The notes under the pieces are model-generated. The model was not told the origin of the DNA. It did not search any database and saw only the letters and a program-made list of their open reading frames with translations. From JANNOG01 sp050329415 (lineage in GTDB: Bacteria; Actinomycetota; Actinomycetes; Actinomycetales; JBBAYJ01): a DNA stretch of 37,234 nucleotides. The stretch covers positions 1-37,234 of the forward strand of contig JBHJOS010000163.1 in assembly GCA_050329415.1 (NCBI GenBank). Reading direction: 5' to 3'. Shown piece by piece: positions 8,108 to 15,651 of the stretch. The number at the start of each line of letters is the position of its first letter. The first letter of the stretch is position 1. The position numbers and the translations under genes were made by a program.

Positions 8108-8195
8108 ACCGGTCATGATCCAACTCACCGGAGGGTTCTGCATGATCAGGACCGTTCCGATCATGCGGAACCCTCCGGCGAGCTGGATCACCGGT
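8108..8195. repeat. Large near-perfect palindrome between methyltransferase and sulfatase genes
   Basis: The segment 8117-8147 matches the reverse complement of 8161-8190 at 28 of 31 positions after allowing small gaps. Flanking ACCGGT-like ends extend the arms, and a ~13-nt centre separates them. The three mismatches include bases that become G-U pairs in RNA, two of them on the minus strand. It lies just after the methyltransferase stop (8199) in the direction of transcription and ~75 bp before the sulfatase start. It may be a terminator, or a REP/MITE-like palindromic element. No second copy was found in the window. Confidence 0.75.
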
Positions 8196-8198
8196 GGG

Positions 8199-8981
8199 TC
8201 AGCGGCGGACGAAGCGGTGGGCTCTCGTGCGCAGCGGGTACCGCAGGGTCCCGGCGGCGCCGGCGTGGTCCTCGGCGAGGTGGCGGACCCGGGCCAGCAC
8301 CTCCCCCGGGTCCGGGCCGCGGGCCACCCACGACCAGGTCGCCACCAGGGACAGCAGATCGTCCACGGTGGTGTCGTGACTGTTGTCCACCGCGAAGGCG
8401 GCACCGGGGCCGAAGGCCGGGTGAGGCAGGACGAGCTCGCCGTCGCGAGCGGGGTCGACGAGGTCCGCCCGGGTCGTGAGCGCCGCCAGTTCCCGGGCGA
8501 AACCGTCATCGGCGTCCAGTACGTTCCACACCAGGGCGACGACGCCACCGGGCCGGAGCACCCGGGCGAACTCGGCGGCCGCCCGGGTGTGGTCCATCCA
8601 GTGCCAGGCCTGAGCCACGGTCACGGCGTCGACGGAGGCGTCGAGGACCGGGAGCGCCTCGCCCGTACCCACGAGGGCCGTGATCCCCGGCGCCGCCCTC
8701 CCGAGCTCGGCGAGCATCCCCGGGTCCGGGTCGACCGCCGTCACCCGGTGGCCGGCGGTCGCGACGACCCGGGTGAGCTTGCCGGTCCCGGCGCCCACGT
8801 CCAGCACTCGCGCCCCGGCGCCGACCGGCTCCAGCAGCCGGCGGACGATATCGGCCGGGTACCCGGGCCGGTATGCCTCGTACGCCGCTGCCCGGTCGCC
8901 GAACGACAGCGCCCGCGCGTCCCCGCTGAAGGAGAGGCCCGACGTGCGGTCGCCGCTGCTCCCGCGCCCGTTCACCGACAC
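8199..8981 (-). CDS. Class I SAM-dependent methyltransferase
   Basis: The product is 260 aa. The Methyltransf_11-type fold is clear: motif I 'VLDVGAGTGKLTRVVATAG', then 'VTAVDPDPGML' (acidic residue binding the SAM ribose), 'ALPVLDASVDAVTVAQAWHW' and 'EFARVLRPGGVVALVWN'. The family is broad and the acceptor cannot be predicted; it resembles small-molecule methyltransferases rather than rRNA enzymes. The GTG at 8981 is preferred because an AGGATA lies 6 nt upstream, but GTG 8975 is also possible. It is divergent from lysS with only 19 bp between the start codons. Confidence 0.85.
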   Translation of the reverse strand: MSVNGRGSSGDRTSGLSFSGDARALSFGDRAAAYEAYRPGYPADIVRRLLEPVGAGARVLDVGAGTGKLTRVVATAGHRVTAVDPDPGMLAELGRAAPGITALVGTGEALPVLDASVDAVTVAQAWHWMDHTRAAAEFARVLRPGGVVALVWNVLDADDGFARELAALTTRADLVDPARDGELVLPHPAFGPGAAFAVDNSHDTTVDDLLSLVATWSWVARGPDPGEVLARVRHLAEDHAGAAGTLRYPLRTRAHRFVRR

Positions 8982-9001
8982 GGTGCCTATCCTCGCACCC
9001 G
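8981..9001. promoter_or_regulatory. Back-to-back leaderless promoters of lysS and the methyltransferase gene
   Basis: TATCCT at 8988-8993 lies 7 nt before the lysS GTG at 9001. Read on the other strand, the same hexamer is AGGATA, 6 nt before the methyltransferase GTG at 8981. The plus-strand box matches the TANNNT consensus; the minus-strand one is weak. No ribosome binding site precedes either start. Confidence 0.55.
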
Positions 9002-10545
9002 TGCCGGCGACCCCCCCTTCCGCGACCGTCAGCCCGCCCTCCGGGACCGCCGGGCGGGCCGCTCCCGGGACCGATGACCTTCCCGAGCAGATGCGGGTGC
9101 GTGTCGCCAAGCGGGAGCGGCTGCTGGCGACCGGGCCGGCGCCCTATCCCGTGGCGGTGCCCCGCAGCCACACCCTCGCCGAGGTGCGGGCCGGGTGGCC
9201 GGACCTACCGCCCGGGACCGAGACCACCGACGAGGTCTCGGTGGCGGGCCGCGTGGTGTTCCTGCGGGAGGCCGGGCGGCTGTGCTTCGGGACCCTGCAG
9301 GCCGGCGACGGGACCCGGCTGCAGGTCATGGTGTCCGAGGCGGCAGTCGGGGCAGCGGCGCTGGCCGCCTGGAAGGACGATGTCGACCTCGGCGACCACG
9401 TGTCGGTGAGCGGTGTCGTCGGCAGCTCACGGCGTGGGGAGCTGTCCGTCCTGGCCCGGGCATGGGTGCTGGCGGCCAAGGCCCTGCGGCCCCTGCCCAC
9501 CCTCCACAAGGAGCTGTCGGACGAGGCTCGGGTCCGGCAGCGTGATGTCGACCTCGTGGTCCGGCCGCAGGCGCGCGACGTCGTCCGGACCAAGGCCGCG
9601 GTGCTGCGCGCCCTGCGCGAGACGTTCCACGCCCGTGGCTTCCTCGAGGTCGAGACACCGGTCCTGCAGCTGCAGCACGGCGGAGCGGCGGCGCGGCCGT
9701 TCCGGACCCACGCCAACGCCCTCGACACCGAGATGTCGCTGCGGATCGCCACCGAACTCCACCTCAAGCGGTGCGTCGTGGGCGGGATCGAGAAGGTCTA
9801 CGAGATCGGCCGGGTCTTCCGCAACGAGGGGATCGACGCCAGCCACCACCCGGAGTTCACCATGGTGGAGGCGTACGAGGCCTACGGCAGCGGCGCCACC
9901 ATGCGCGAGCTCACGCGCGACCTCGTCCTCGCCGCGGCACGGGCTGCCGGGCGGGAGGAGATCGACGACGGTGCGGGCGGGCGGATCGACCTCACCGGCG
10001 AATGGCCGGTGCGCACGGTCCACGAGGCCGTCTCGAGCGTCCTCGGCGAGGAGGTCACGCCCGGCACCTCGACGGCGGTCGCCCGGCGCCTCGCCGACCG
10101 CGCCGGCGTCCCGGTCCAGGAGGGCTGGACGGCCGGGGAGATCGTCGTCGAGATGTACGAGAAGCTCGTCGAGGCAACGGTCCGCGAGCCGGTGTTCGTC
10201 GGGATGTTCCCGGCGGAGGTGCGGCCCCTGGCCCGCCAGGACCCCGACGACCCGCGGCTGGCCGCCGCCTGGGACCTCGTGGTCGGCGGGACCGAGCTGG
10301 TGACCCTGTACACCGAGCTCACCGACCCCGTCATCCAGCGGGAGCGGCTCAACGAGCAGGCGCGGCGCGCTGCCGCGGGAGACCCCGAGGCCATGCGCTT
10401 GGACGAGGACTTCCTTCGCGCACTGGAGCACGGCATGCCACCCACCGGGGGGATGGGAATGGGCGTCGACCGACTTGTCATGCTCCTGTCGGGCGTCGGC
10501 ATCCGCGAGGCGGTCCTCTTCCCGCTGCTGCGTCCCGAGCACTGA
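9001..10545 (+). CDS. lysS: Lysyl-tRNA synthetase, class II
   Basis: The product is 514 aa. It charges tRNA-Lys in the cytoplasm. After a Pro/Thr/Ala-rich extension (~1-30) come an OB-fold anticodon-binding domain (~70-165) and the class II catalytic core. Motif 2 is 'VYEIGRVFRNEGIDASHHPEF' without its last base of context, and motif 3 is 'GMGMGVDRLVMLLSG' near the end. The GTG at 9001 is chosen from the -10 box 7 nt upstream; no Shine-Dalgarno is seen. The block 'RTHANALDTEMSLRIATEL' departs from the common 'THHNALD..LYLRIA', so it might be a divergent paralogue, but its place beside lsr2 and clpC equals that of lysS in M. tuberculosis. Confidence 0.9.
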   Translation: MPATPPSATVSPPSGTAGRAAPGTDDLPEQMRVRVAKRERLLATGPAPYPVAVPRSHTLAEVRAGWPDLPPGTETTDEVSVAGRVVFLREAGRLCFGTLQAGDGTRLQVMVSEAAVGAAALAAWKDDVDLGDHVSVSGVVGSSRRGELSVLARAWVLAAKALRPLPTLHKELSDEARVRQRDVDLVVRPQARDVVRTKAAVLRALRETFHARGFLEVETPVLQLQHGGAAARPFRTHANALDTEMSLRIATELHLKRCVVGGIEKVYEIGRVFRNEGIDASHHPEFTMVEAYEAYGSGATMRELTRDLVLAAARAAGREEIDDGAGGRIDLTGEWPVRTVHEAVSSVLGEEVTPGTSTAVARRLADRAGVPVQEGWTAGEIVVEMYEKLVEATVREPVFVGMFPAEVRPLARQDPDDPRLAAAWDLVVGGTELVTLYTELTDPVIQRERLNEQARRAAAGDPEAMRLDEDFLRALEHGMPPTGGMGMGVDRLVMLLSGVGIREAVLFPLLRPEH

Positions 10546-10569
10546 TTCCGGCGAGGCGAGGACACGGTC

Positions 10570-10770
10570 ATGGGCTGGGACACACTCCGCGAGGTCCTCT
10601 ACGGGCTGGTCCCCACGGCCGGTGTGCTGCTGGTCTTCTATCTGGTGGTGCGGGCGATCCTTCGCGCCGACTCCTCCGAGCGTCGCGCTGCCGAGGAATT
10701 CGGCGGCGGCACCGGCGAGGGGCCGGACGGCCCCAAAGGCACCGACGACGCCGGGTATGGGGAACGGTAA
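10570..10770 (+). CDS. Small single-pass membrane protein between lysS and lsr2
   Basis: The product is 66 aa. One hydrophobic helix (~residues 11-30, 'GLVPTAGVLLVFYLVVRAIL') is followed by a charged and Gly/Pro/Asp-rich cytoplasmic-type tail. A purine-rich GAGGCGAGGA at 10553-10562 precedes the ATG by a suitable distance. It lies 24 bp after lysS on the same strand and is probably co-transcribed with it. I do not recognise a family, and no function can be inferred beyond membrane association. Confidence 0.7.
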   Translation: MGWDTLREVLYGLVPTAGVLLVFYLVVRAILRADSSERRAAEEFGGGTGEGPDGPKGTDDAGYGER

Positions 10771-10805
10771 GCGCGGGAAGGGGACGTCCGGAGCGTGAGT
10801 CGGGT

Positions 10806-10855
10806 TTGCTTTCCGGCGGGGACTGGAGCACAGTGATGCAGGAACGTCCGCATCA
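10806..10855 (+). promoter_or_regulatory. Possible lsr2 promoter with overlapping hairpin
   Basis: TTGCTT (10806-10811) and CACAGT (10829-10834) are spaced by 17 bp. A small imperfect hairpin, TGATGC (10834-10839) with GCATCA (10850-10855) plus an inner GGA/TCC pair, would lie at the transcript start or act as an operator. This is a pattern match only. Confidence 0.3.
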
Positions 10856-10876
10856 TTCTGTGAGGAGAGAGGCCAA

Positions 10877-11227
10877 ATGGCTCAGAAGGTCAGCGTCCAG
10901 CTGGTCGACGACCTCGACGGCAGCGAGGCCGTCGAGACCGTCACGTTCGGAATCGACGGTGTCAATTACGAGATCGACCTGTCCGAGGCCAACGCCTCCC
11001 GACTGCGCGAGTCCGTCTCGCCGTTCGTCGGTGGCGGGCGGAAGGTCGGCGGTGGCGCTCCCCGGCGCCGTGGCGGAGGGGCCCGGACACCTCGTTCGGC
11101 GGGTACCGGGCCGACTGTCGACACCAACACGGTGCGCGAGTGGGCGAGAGCGAACGGCTACCAGGTCGCGGACCGCGGTCGCATCAAGTCCGACGTCATC
11201 GCCGCGTACCAGGCGGCCAACGGCTGA
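10877..11227 (+). CDS. lsr2: Lsr2 nucleoid-associated xenogeneic silencer
   Basis: The product is 116 aa, the usual length. Lsr2 is an H-NS-like protein that bridges DNA and silences AT-richer, horizontally acquired regions. The N-terminal dimerisation domain (1-~50) begins 'MAQKVSVQLVDDLDGSEAVE', followed by a flexible basic Gly/Arg linker. The C-terminal DNA-binding domain (~80-116) has 'VREWARANGYQVADRGRIK', including the R-G-R minor-groove hook. The start has a clear GAGGAGAGAGG ribosome binding site at 10861-10871. The placement lysS-lsr2-clpC is conserved in actinobacteria. Confidence 0.97.
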   Translation: MAQKVSVQLVDDLDGSEAVETVTFGIDGVNYEIDLSEANASRLRESVSPFVGGGRKVGGGAPRRRGGGARTPRSAGTGPTVDTNTVREWARANGYQVADRGRIKSDVIAAYQAANG

Positions 11228-11340
11228 TTCCTCCTGGTCTCCTGTCGCGATCCCTCGCAACCCCTCGGGATCGCCACCCGGGATACCGATCGGGTTCCCT
11301 TCCCGGGCGACGGATTCCCGTCCGGGGGACCCACTGCCGT

Positions 11341-11371
11341 CGGTCGGCGGGACACAGTGTCCCGCCGGCCG
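11341..11371. terminator. Bidirectional terminator between lsr2 and terC
   Basis: Positions 11341-11355 pair with 11357-11371 (15 pairs, one G-T). The tip must open to a small loop. It lies between the convergent lsr2 stop (11227) and the terC-family stop (11379). Confidence 0.7.
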
Positions 11372-11378
11372 TTCGGTG

Positions 11379-12491
11379 TCACCGGGGAATGGTGCCGTCC
11401 TCGCCGACCGCCGCGGGCGTGCCGCGGGCCTCACCGGTTCCGGCGGGCGGCGGCCCGTCGGCCCTCGCAGTGGGGCCGTGGACGTCCGCTGTGGGGCCGT
11501 GGACGTCCGCGGTCTCGGCCTGCCGCGCGCGGGCGGCACTGGCGCGGGTCGCCACCAGCGACGTCACGGTGACCGTGGCGAGGGTGAGCACGATGACGAC
11601 GAGGCTCCACGAGGTGGGGATCTCGGGGACCCCCGGGAACTCGTCGTGCGCCCAGTGCAGGACCAGCTTGGCGCCGATGAAGAAGAGGATGAAGGCCAGC
11701 CCGAACGACAGGTGGATCAGTCGTGACAGGGCGCCTTCGAGCAGGAAGTACAGCGCCCGCAGGCCCAGCAGGGCGAAGGCGTTCGTCGCGAACACCAGGT
11801 ATGGGTCGCCCGTGATGCCGTAGACCGCCGGCACCGAGTCGATCGCGAAGATGAGGTCCGTGATGAAGATCACGACGATGACGACGGCGAACGGCGTGAG
11901 TGTCCGGACCCCGTTCTCGCGGATCAGCAGCGACGTCCCGTGGTAGCGCCCGGCGATCGGTGCGAACCGGCGGAGGAACCGCACGGTCCGCATGTTGTCG
12001 ACGTCCACCTCCTTCTCGTGCCCCGACAGTGCCTCCCGCAGCAGCTGCACCCCGGTCACGGCGAGGACGAGCCCGAAGACCAGGAAGGCGAACGACAGCT
12101 GCTGGATCGCGGCGGCCCCGACGGCGATGAAGATGCTGCGCAGCACCAACGCCCCGATGATCCCGAACAGCAGCGCCCGCTGCTGGAGCTCGCGCGGCAC
12201 GGCGAAGCTCGTCAGCAGCAGGATGAAGACGAACAGGTTGTCGACGCTCAGTGACTTCTCGACCAGGTACCCGGTGTAGTACTCCACGCCGGTCGTGGTG
12301 CCGTAACGGCTGAGCACGAAGACGCCGAACGCCAGCGGCAGGGCGATGTAGAAGGCGGACCACAGCGCTGCCTCCCGCAACGACACCGCGTGAGGCCTGC
12401 GCGTGAGTGCGAAGTCCAGGGCGAGCAGCGCGACGACGGCGCCGATCGTGGCTGTCCACAGCCACGGCGTTCCGATGGTCTCCAGGGGCAC
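11379..12491 (-). CDS. TerC-family integral membrane protein, probable metal (Mn2+) exporter
   Basis: The product is 370 aa. About nine hydrophobic segments carry the TerC family signatures 'EKSLSVDNLFVFILLL' and 'ITDLIFAIDSVPAVYG', whose acidic residues are thought to bind cations. Relatives (Alx, MeeF/MeeY) export manganese or help load exported metalloenzymes; others are linked to tellurite resistance. The GTG at 12491 is supported by GAGGAG at 12497-12502. The mRNA leader contains a probable yybP-ykoY manganese riboswitch, which favours the Mn2+ role. The hydrophilic C-terminal tail contains an in-frame duplicated seven-residue unit (ADVHGPT) coded by a 21-bp tandem repeat at 11470-11511. 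Do not assume tellurite resistance from the name. Confidence 0.92.
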   Translation of the reverse strand: MPLETIGTPWLWTATIGAVVALLALDFALTRRPHAVSLREAALWSAFYIALPLAFGVFVLSRYGTTTGVEYYTGYLVEKSLSVDNLFVFILLLTSFAVPRELQQRALLFGIIGALVLRSIFIAVGAAAIQQLSFAFLVFGLVLAVTGVQLLREALSGHEKEVDVDNMRTVRFLRRFAPIAGRYHGTSLLIRENGVRTLTPFAVVIVVIFITDLIFAIDSVPAVYGITGDPYLVFATNAFALLGLRALYFLLEGALSRLIHLSFGLAFILFFIGAKLVLHWAHDEFPGVPEIPTSWSLVVIVLTLATVTVTSLVATRASAARARQAETADVHGPTADVHGPTARADGPPPAGTGEARGTPAAVGEDGTIPR

Positions 12492-12531
12492 GGGGTCTCC
12501 TCACACAGGCGGCCGGGCGGCCGGTGGGTGT

Positions 12532-12630
12532 GCGAGGTCTCCGTCACCCCGCGGCGGGGCCCCGAGCCGGGGCCGCCGTGATGCGACCGTGCTGACCGGA
12601 CACGGGCCGTGGGACGTACTCCCCTCGACT
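12532..12630 (-). ncRNA. yybP-ykoY-type manganese riboswitch in the terC leader
   Basis: Read on the minus strand, the segment starts with GUCGAGGGGAGUACG and ends with GGUGACGGAGACCUCGC. These match the two conserved strands of the yybP-ykoY aptamer: the 'GGGGAGUA' loop and the 'GACGGAGACC' loop next to a closing stem CGAGG/CCUCG. In between are GC-rich hairpins, for example 'GGCCCCGGCUCGGGGCC'. The length (~99 nt) is typical. Members of this class sense Mn2+ and commonly control TerC/MntP-type exporters, exactly the gene that follows 40 nt downstream. Found by eye; a covariance-model search was not possible. Confidence 0.8.
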
Positions 12631-12635
12631 TCGAG

Positions 12636-12641
12636 AGGGTA
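12636..12641 (-). promoter_or_regulatory. -10 box for the riboswitch-terC transcript
   Basis: On the minus strand TACCCT occupies 12641-12636. Transcription would begin about 7 nt further on, at ~12629, which coincides with the 5' strand of the riboswitch closing stem. No good -35 element was seen. Confidence 0.5.
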
Positions 12642-12909
12642 CGACGCGGAACCGGGCCGCGCCCGTCGACCGGGCCACACTGTGTACCGTCGATCCCGGA
12701 CCGAGCCCCCGCTCTTACGCCCAGGGCGGAACGTCGGCCTGACCGGGAACGACACCGGCGTCGCGGGCAGTTGGACGCGACGTACCGGCTCAGGTCGTGG
12801 CGCGTGGTGCCGATGCCCGCCCACACTGCGACATCGGATGCGACCGTCGTCCGCGACCCACCGGAGTCCCCGCCGCACCCTGCACCCACCCGCCCCGCGA
12901 GGAGCGCAC
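12642..12909 (+). other. Intergenic region upstream of clpC
   Basis: These 268 bp must hold the clpC promoter. The only near-consensus plus-strand -10 box I see is TACCGT at 12685-12690, without a convincing -35; that would leave a ~210-nt leader. No CIRCE element or clear ClgR palindrome was recognised. Confidence 0.4.
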
Positions 12910-15435
12910 ATGTTCGAGAGGTTCACCGACCGGGCCCGCCGGGTCGTCGTCCTGGCCCAAGAAGAGGCCCGGATGCTCAACCACAACTACATCGGGACCG
13001 AGCACATCCTCCTGGGCCTCATCCACGAGGGCGAGGGTGTCGCGGCCAAGGCACTGGAGTCGCTGGGCATCTCCCTCGACGCGGTGCGCGAGCAGGTGCA
13101 GGAGATCATCGGCCAGGGCCAGCAGGCGCCGTCCGGGCACATCCCGTTCACTCCCCGCGCCAAGAAGGTCCTCGAGCTGTCGCTGCGCGAGGCCCTGCAG
13201 CTCGGCCACAACTACATCGGGACCGAGCACATCCTGCTCGGCCTCATCCGCGAGGGCGAGGGCGTCGCCGCTCAGGTGCTGGTCAAACTGGGCGCCGACC
13301 TCAACCGGGTGCGCCAGCAGGTGATCCAGCTGCTGTCCGGGTACCAGGGCAAGGAGCCGGCCACCGCCGGAGCCCCCAGCGAGACCTCCACCCCGTCCGG
13401 GTCGCTGGTCCTCGACCAGTTCGGCCGCAACCTCACCCAGGCCGCGCGCGAGTCCAAGCTCGATCCCGTCATCGGGCGCGAGAAGGAGATCGAGCGGGTC
13501 ATGCAGGTGCTGTCCCGCCGGACGAAGAACAACCCCGTGCTCATCGGCGAGCCCGGCGTCGGCAAGACCGCCGTCGTCGAGGGCCTGGCCCAGGGGATCG
13601 TCCGCGGCGAGGTGCCGGAGACGCTCAAGGACAAGCAGCTGTACACGCTCGACCTCGGTGCCCTGGTCGCCGGGTCCCGCTACCGCGGCGACTTCGAGGA
13701 GCGCCTGAAGAAGGTCCTCAAGGAGATCCGTACCCGCGGCGACATCATCCTCTTCATCGACGAGATCCACACCCTGGTGGGTGCGGGTGCCGCCGAGGGC
13801 GCCATCGACGCCGCCAGCATTCTCAAGCCGATGCTGGCCCGCGGCGAGCTGCAGACGATCGGGGCGACGACCCTCGACGAGTACCGCAAGCACGTGGAGA
13901 AGGACCCCGCTCTGGAGCGCCGGTTCCAGCCGATCCAGGTCGCCGAGCCGTCGCTTGCCCACACCATCGAGATCCTCAAGGGCCTGCGGGACCGGTACGA
14001 GGCGCACCACCGGGTGTCCATCTCCGACGCCGCGCTGGTCACGGCGGCCACCCTGGCCGACCGCTACATCAACGACCGCTTCCTCCCGGACAAGGCCATC
14101 GACCTGGTCGACGAGGCCGGCGCCCGGCTGCGGATCCGACGCATGACCGCGCCGCCGGACCTGCGCGAGTTCGACGAGCGGATCGCCGACGTCCGACGCG
14201 ACAAGGAGTCGGCGATCGACGCGCAGGACTTCGAGAAGGCGGCGGCGCTGCGCGACACCGAGAAGAAGCTGCTGGCGCAGAAGGCGGAGCGCGAGAAGCA
14301 GTGGAAGTCCGGCGACATGGACATCGTCGCCGAGGTCGACGAGGAGCTCATCGCCGAGGTGCTGGCCGTCGCGACCGGGATCCCGGTCGTCCGGCTCACC
14401 GAGGAGGAGAGTCAGCGACTGCTCAACATGGAGAGCGAGCTCCACAAGCGGATCATCGGCCAGGAGGAGGCCATCAAGGCCCTGTCCCAGGCCATCCGGC
14501 GAACCCGCGCCGGACTCAAGGACCCCAAGCGCCCCGGCGGCTCGTTCATCTTCGCCGGCCCCACCGGCGTCGGGAAGACCGAGTTGGCCAAGGCCCTGGC
14601 CGAGTTCCTGTTCGGCGACGAGGACGCGCTCATCCAGCTCGACATGAGCGAGTACTCGGAGAAGCACACCGTGTCGCGGCTGTTCGGCTCACCCCCCGGC
14701 TACGTCGGGTACGAGGAGGGTGGCCAGCTGACCGAGAAGGTCCGGCGCCGGCCGTTCTCGGTGGTCCTGTTCGACGAGGTCGAGAAGGCCCACCCCGACA
14801 TCTTCAACTCGCTGCTGCAGATCCTCGAGGACGGCCGCCTGACCGACAGCCAGGGCCGGATGGTCGACTTCAAGAACACCGTGATCATCATGACGACCAA
14901 CCTCGGCACCCGGGACATCGCCAAGGGCGTCTCGGTCGGCTTCTCGGCCGGCGCGGACACCAAGACCGGGTACGAGCGGATGAAGGCCAAGGTCACCGAC
15001 GAGCTCAAGCAGCACTTCCGGCCGGAGTTCCTCAACCGCGTCGACGACATGATCGTGTTCCCGCAGCTCACGCAGGAGGAGATCGTCCGGATCGTCGACC
15101 TCATGATCACCAAGGTCGACGAGCGGATGAAGGACCGCGACATGGGCCTGGAGCTCACCCAGGCGGCGAAAGATCTGCTCGCCACCCGGGGGTACGACCC
15201 GGTGCTGGGCGCCCGGCCGCTGCGCCGGACGATCCAGCGTGATATCGAGGACGCCCTGTCCGAGCGGATCCTGTTCGGCGAGTTGAAGGCCGGCCAGATC
15301 GTCCTGGTCGACGTCGAGGGCGAAGGAGCGGGAGCCGGGTTCATCTTCACGGGCACCGACAAGCCGAGCGCGGACGACCAGCTCCTGGCCGAGGCCACGG
15401 CGATCACCGAGGACCCCCCCGCTCAGTCCGCCTGA
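12910..15435 (+). CDS. clpC: ATP-dependent Clp protease ATP-binding subunit ClpC
   Basis: The product is 841 aa. This AAA+ unfoldase feeds substrates to ClpP1P2 in the cytoplasm and is essential in mycobacteria. Two N-terminal Clp_N repeats are visible ('NYIGTEHILLGLIHEGEG' and 'NYIGTEHILLGLIREGEG', ~25-120). D1 has Walker A 'GEPGVGKT' (~213) and Walker B 'ILFIDEIHTL'. A UVR-like middle motif 'DFEKAAALRDTEKKL' (~440) is typical of ClpC as opposed to ClpB. D2 has 'GPTGVGKTELAKAL' (~550) and 'VVLFDEVEKAHPDIFN'. The frame is open further upstream, but the ATG at 12910 starts the conserved MFERFTDRARR and has AGGAG five bases ahead. A strong terminator follows. Confidence 0.98.
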   Translation: MFERFTDRARRVVVLAQEEARMLNHNYIGTEHILLGLIHEGEGVAAKALESLGISLDAVREQVQEIIGQGQQAPSGHIPFTPRAKKVLELSLREALQLGHNYIGTEHILLGLIREGEGVAAQVLVKLGADLNRVRQQVIQLLSGYQGKEPATAGAPSETSTPSGSLVLDQFGRNLTQAARESKLDPVIGREKEIERVMQVLSRRTKNNPVLIGEPGVGKTAVVEGLAQGIVRGEVPETLKDKQLYTLDLGALVAGSRYRGDFEERLKKVLKEIRTRGDIILFIDEIHTLVGAGAAEGAIDAASILKPMLARGELQTIGATTLDEYRKHVEKDPALERRFQPIQVAEPSLAHTIEILKGLRDRYEAHHRVSISDAALVTAATLADRYINDRFLPDKAIDLVDEAGARLRIRRMTAPPDLREFDERIADVRRDKESAIDAQDFEKAAALRDTEKKLLAQKAEREKQWKSGDMDIVAEVDEELIAEVLAVATGIPVVRLTEEESQRLLNMESELHKRIIGQEEAIKALSQAIRRTRAGLKDPKRPGGSFIFAGPTGVGKTELAKALAEFLFGDEDALIQLDMSEYSEKHTVSRLFGSPPGYVGYEEGGQLTEKVRRRPFSVVLFDEVEKAHPDIFNSLLQILEDGRLTDSQGRMVDFKNTVIIMTTNLGTRDIAKGVSVGFSAGADTKTGYERMKAKVTDELKQHFRPEFLNRVDDMIVFPQLTQEEIVRIVDLMITKVDERMKDRDMGLELTQAAKDLLATRGYDPVLGARPLRRTIQRDIEDALSERILFGELKAGQIVLVDVEGEGAGAGFIFTGTDKPSADDQLLAEATAITEDPPAQSA

Positions 15436-15450
15436 CCGCCACCGACCCCC

Positions 15451-15481
15451 GGGCCGGGCACCCCACGAGGGTGCCCGGCCC
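15451..15481 (+). terminator. clpC terminator hairpin
   Basis: Positions 15451-15462 pair perfectly with 15470-15481 (12 bp, 7-nt loop), beginning 15 bp after the clpC stop. Confidence 0.75.
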
Positions 15482-15496
15482 ACCGTCGTTCCCGCC

Positions 15497-15634
15497 CTGC
15501 GTTTGTCGTCACTCGCCGGGGTGGTGCCCCGCCCTGGTCTGCGTTTGTCGCCACTCGCCGGGGGGGGGCCGTGGTCCTGCAATAGTCGTCACTCGCCGGG
15601 GGGACCGCGACGTCCCGCGGCGAGTGACGACTAT
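15497..15634. repeat. Cluster of three direct and one inverted ~20-25-bp repeats
   Basis: Three direct copies of a 25-bp unit start at 15497, 15539 and 15577. Copies 1 and 2 differ at one base; copy 3 replaces CGTTTG by CAATAG near its start. The shared core is GTCGYCACTCGCCGGGG. A fourth, inverted copy at 15618-15634 pairs perfectly over 17 bp with 15582-15598, and an inner GGGAC/GTCCC (15601-15605 with 15612-15616) extends the cruciform. The palindrome ends five bp before the next gene's ribosome binding site. It looks like an interspersed intergenic repeat family. Confidence 0.8.
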
Positions 15635-15651
15635 CGCCGGAGGTGGGGAGG

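Noticed and set aside
8108..8195. The palindrome as terminal repeats of an insertion sequence
   Set aside because: The arms are separated by only ~13 bp with no room for a transposase, and no flanking target duplication was seen.
11379..12491. Tellurite-resistance annotation for the TerC protein
   Set aside because: The family name is historical; no other ter genes are nearby and the leader carries a manganese-type riboswitch.
12403..12909. Upstream in-frame extension of clpC
   Set aside because: It runs antisense through the terC start and riboswitch; the conserved ClpC N-terminus with a ribosome binding site begins at 12910.
15497..15634. The repeat cluster as a CRISPR array
   Set aside because: Only three direct units, with ~17-bp and ~13-bp spacers that are too short and similar, one inverted copy, and no cas genes.
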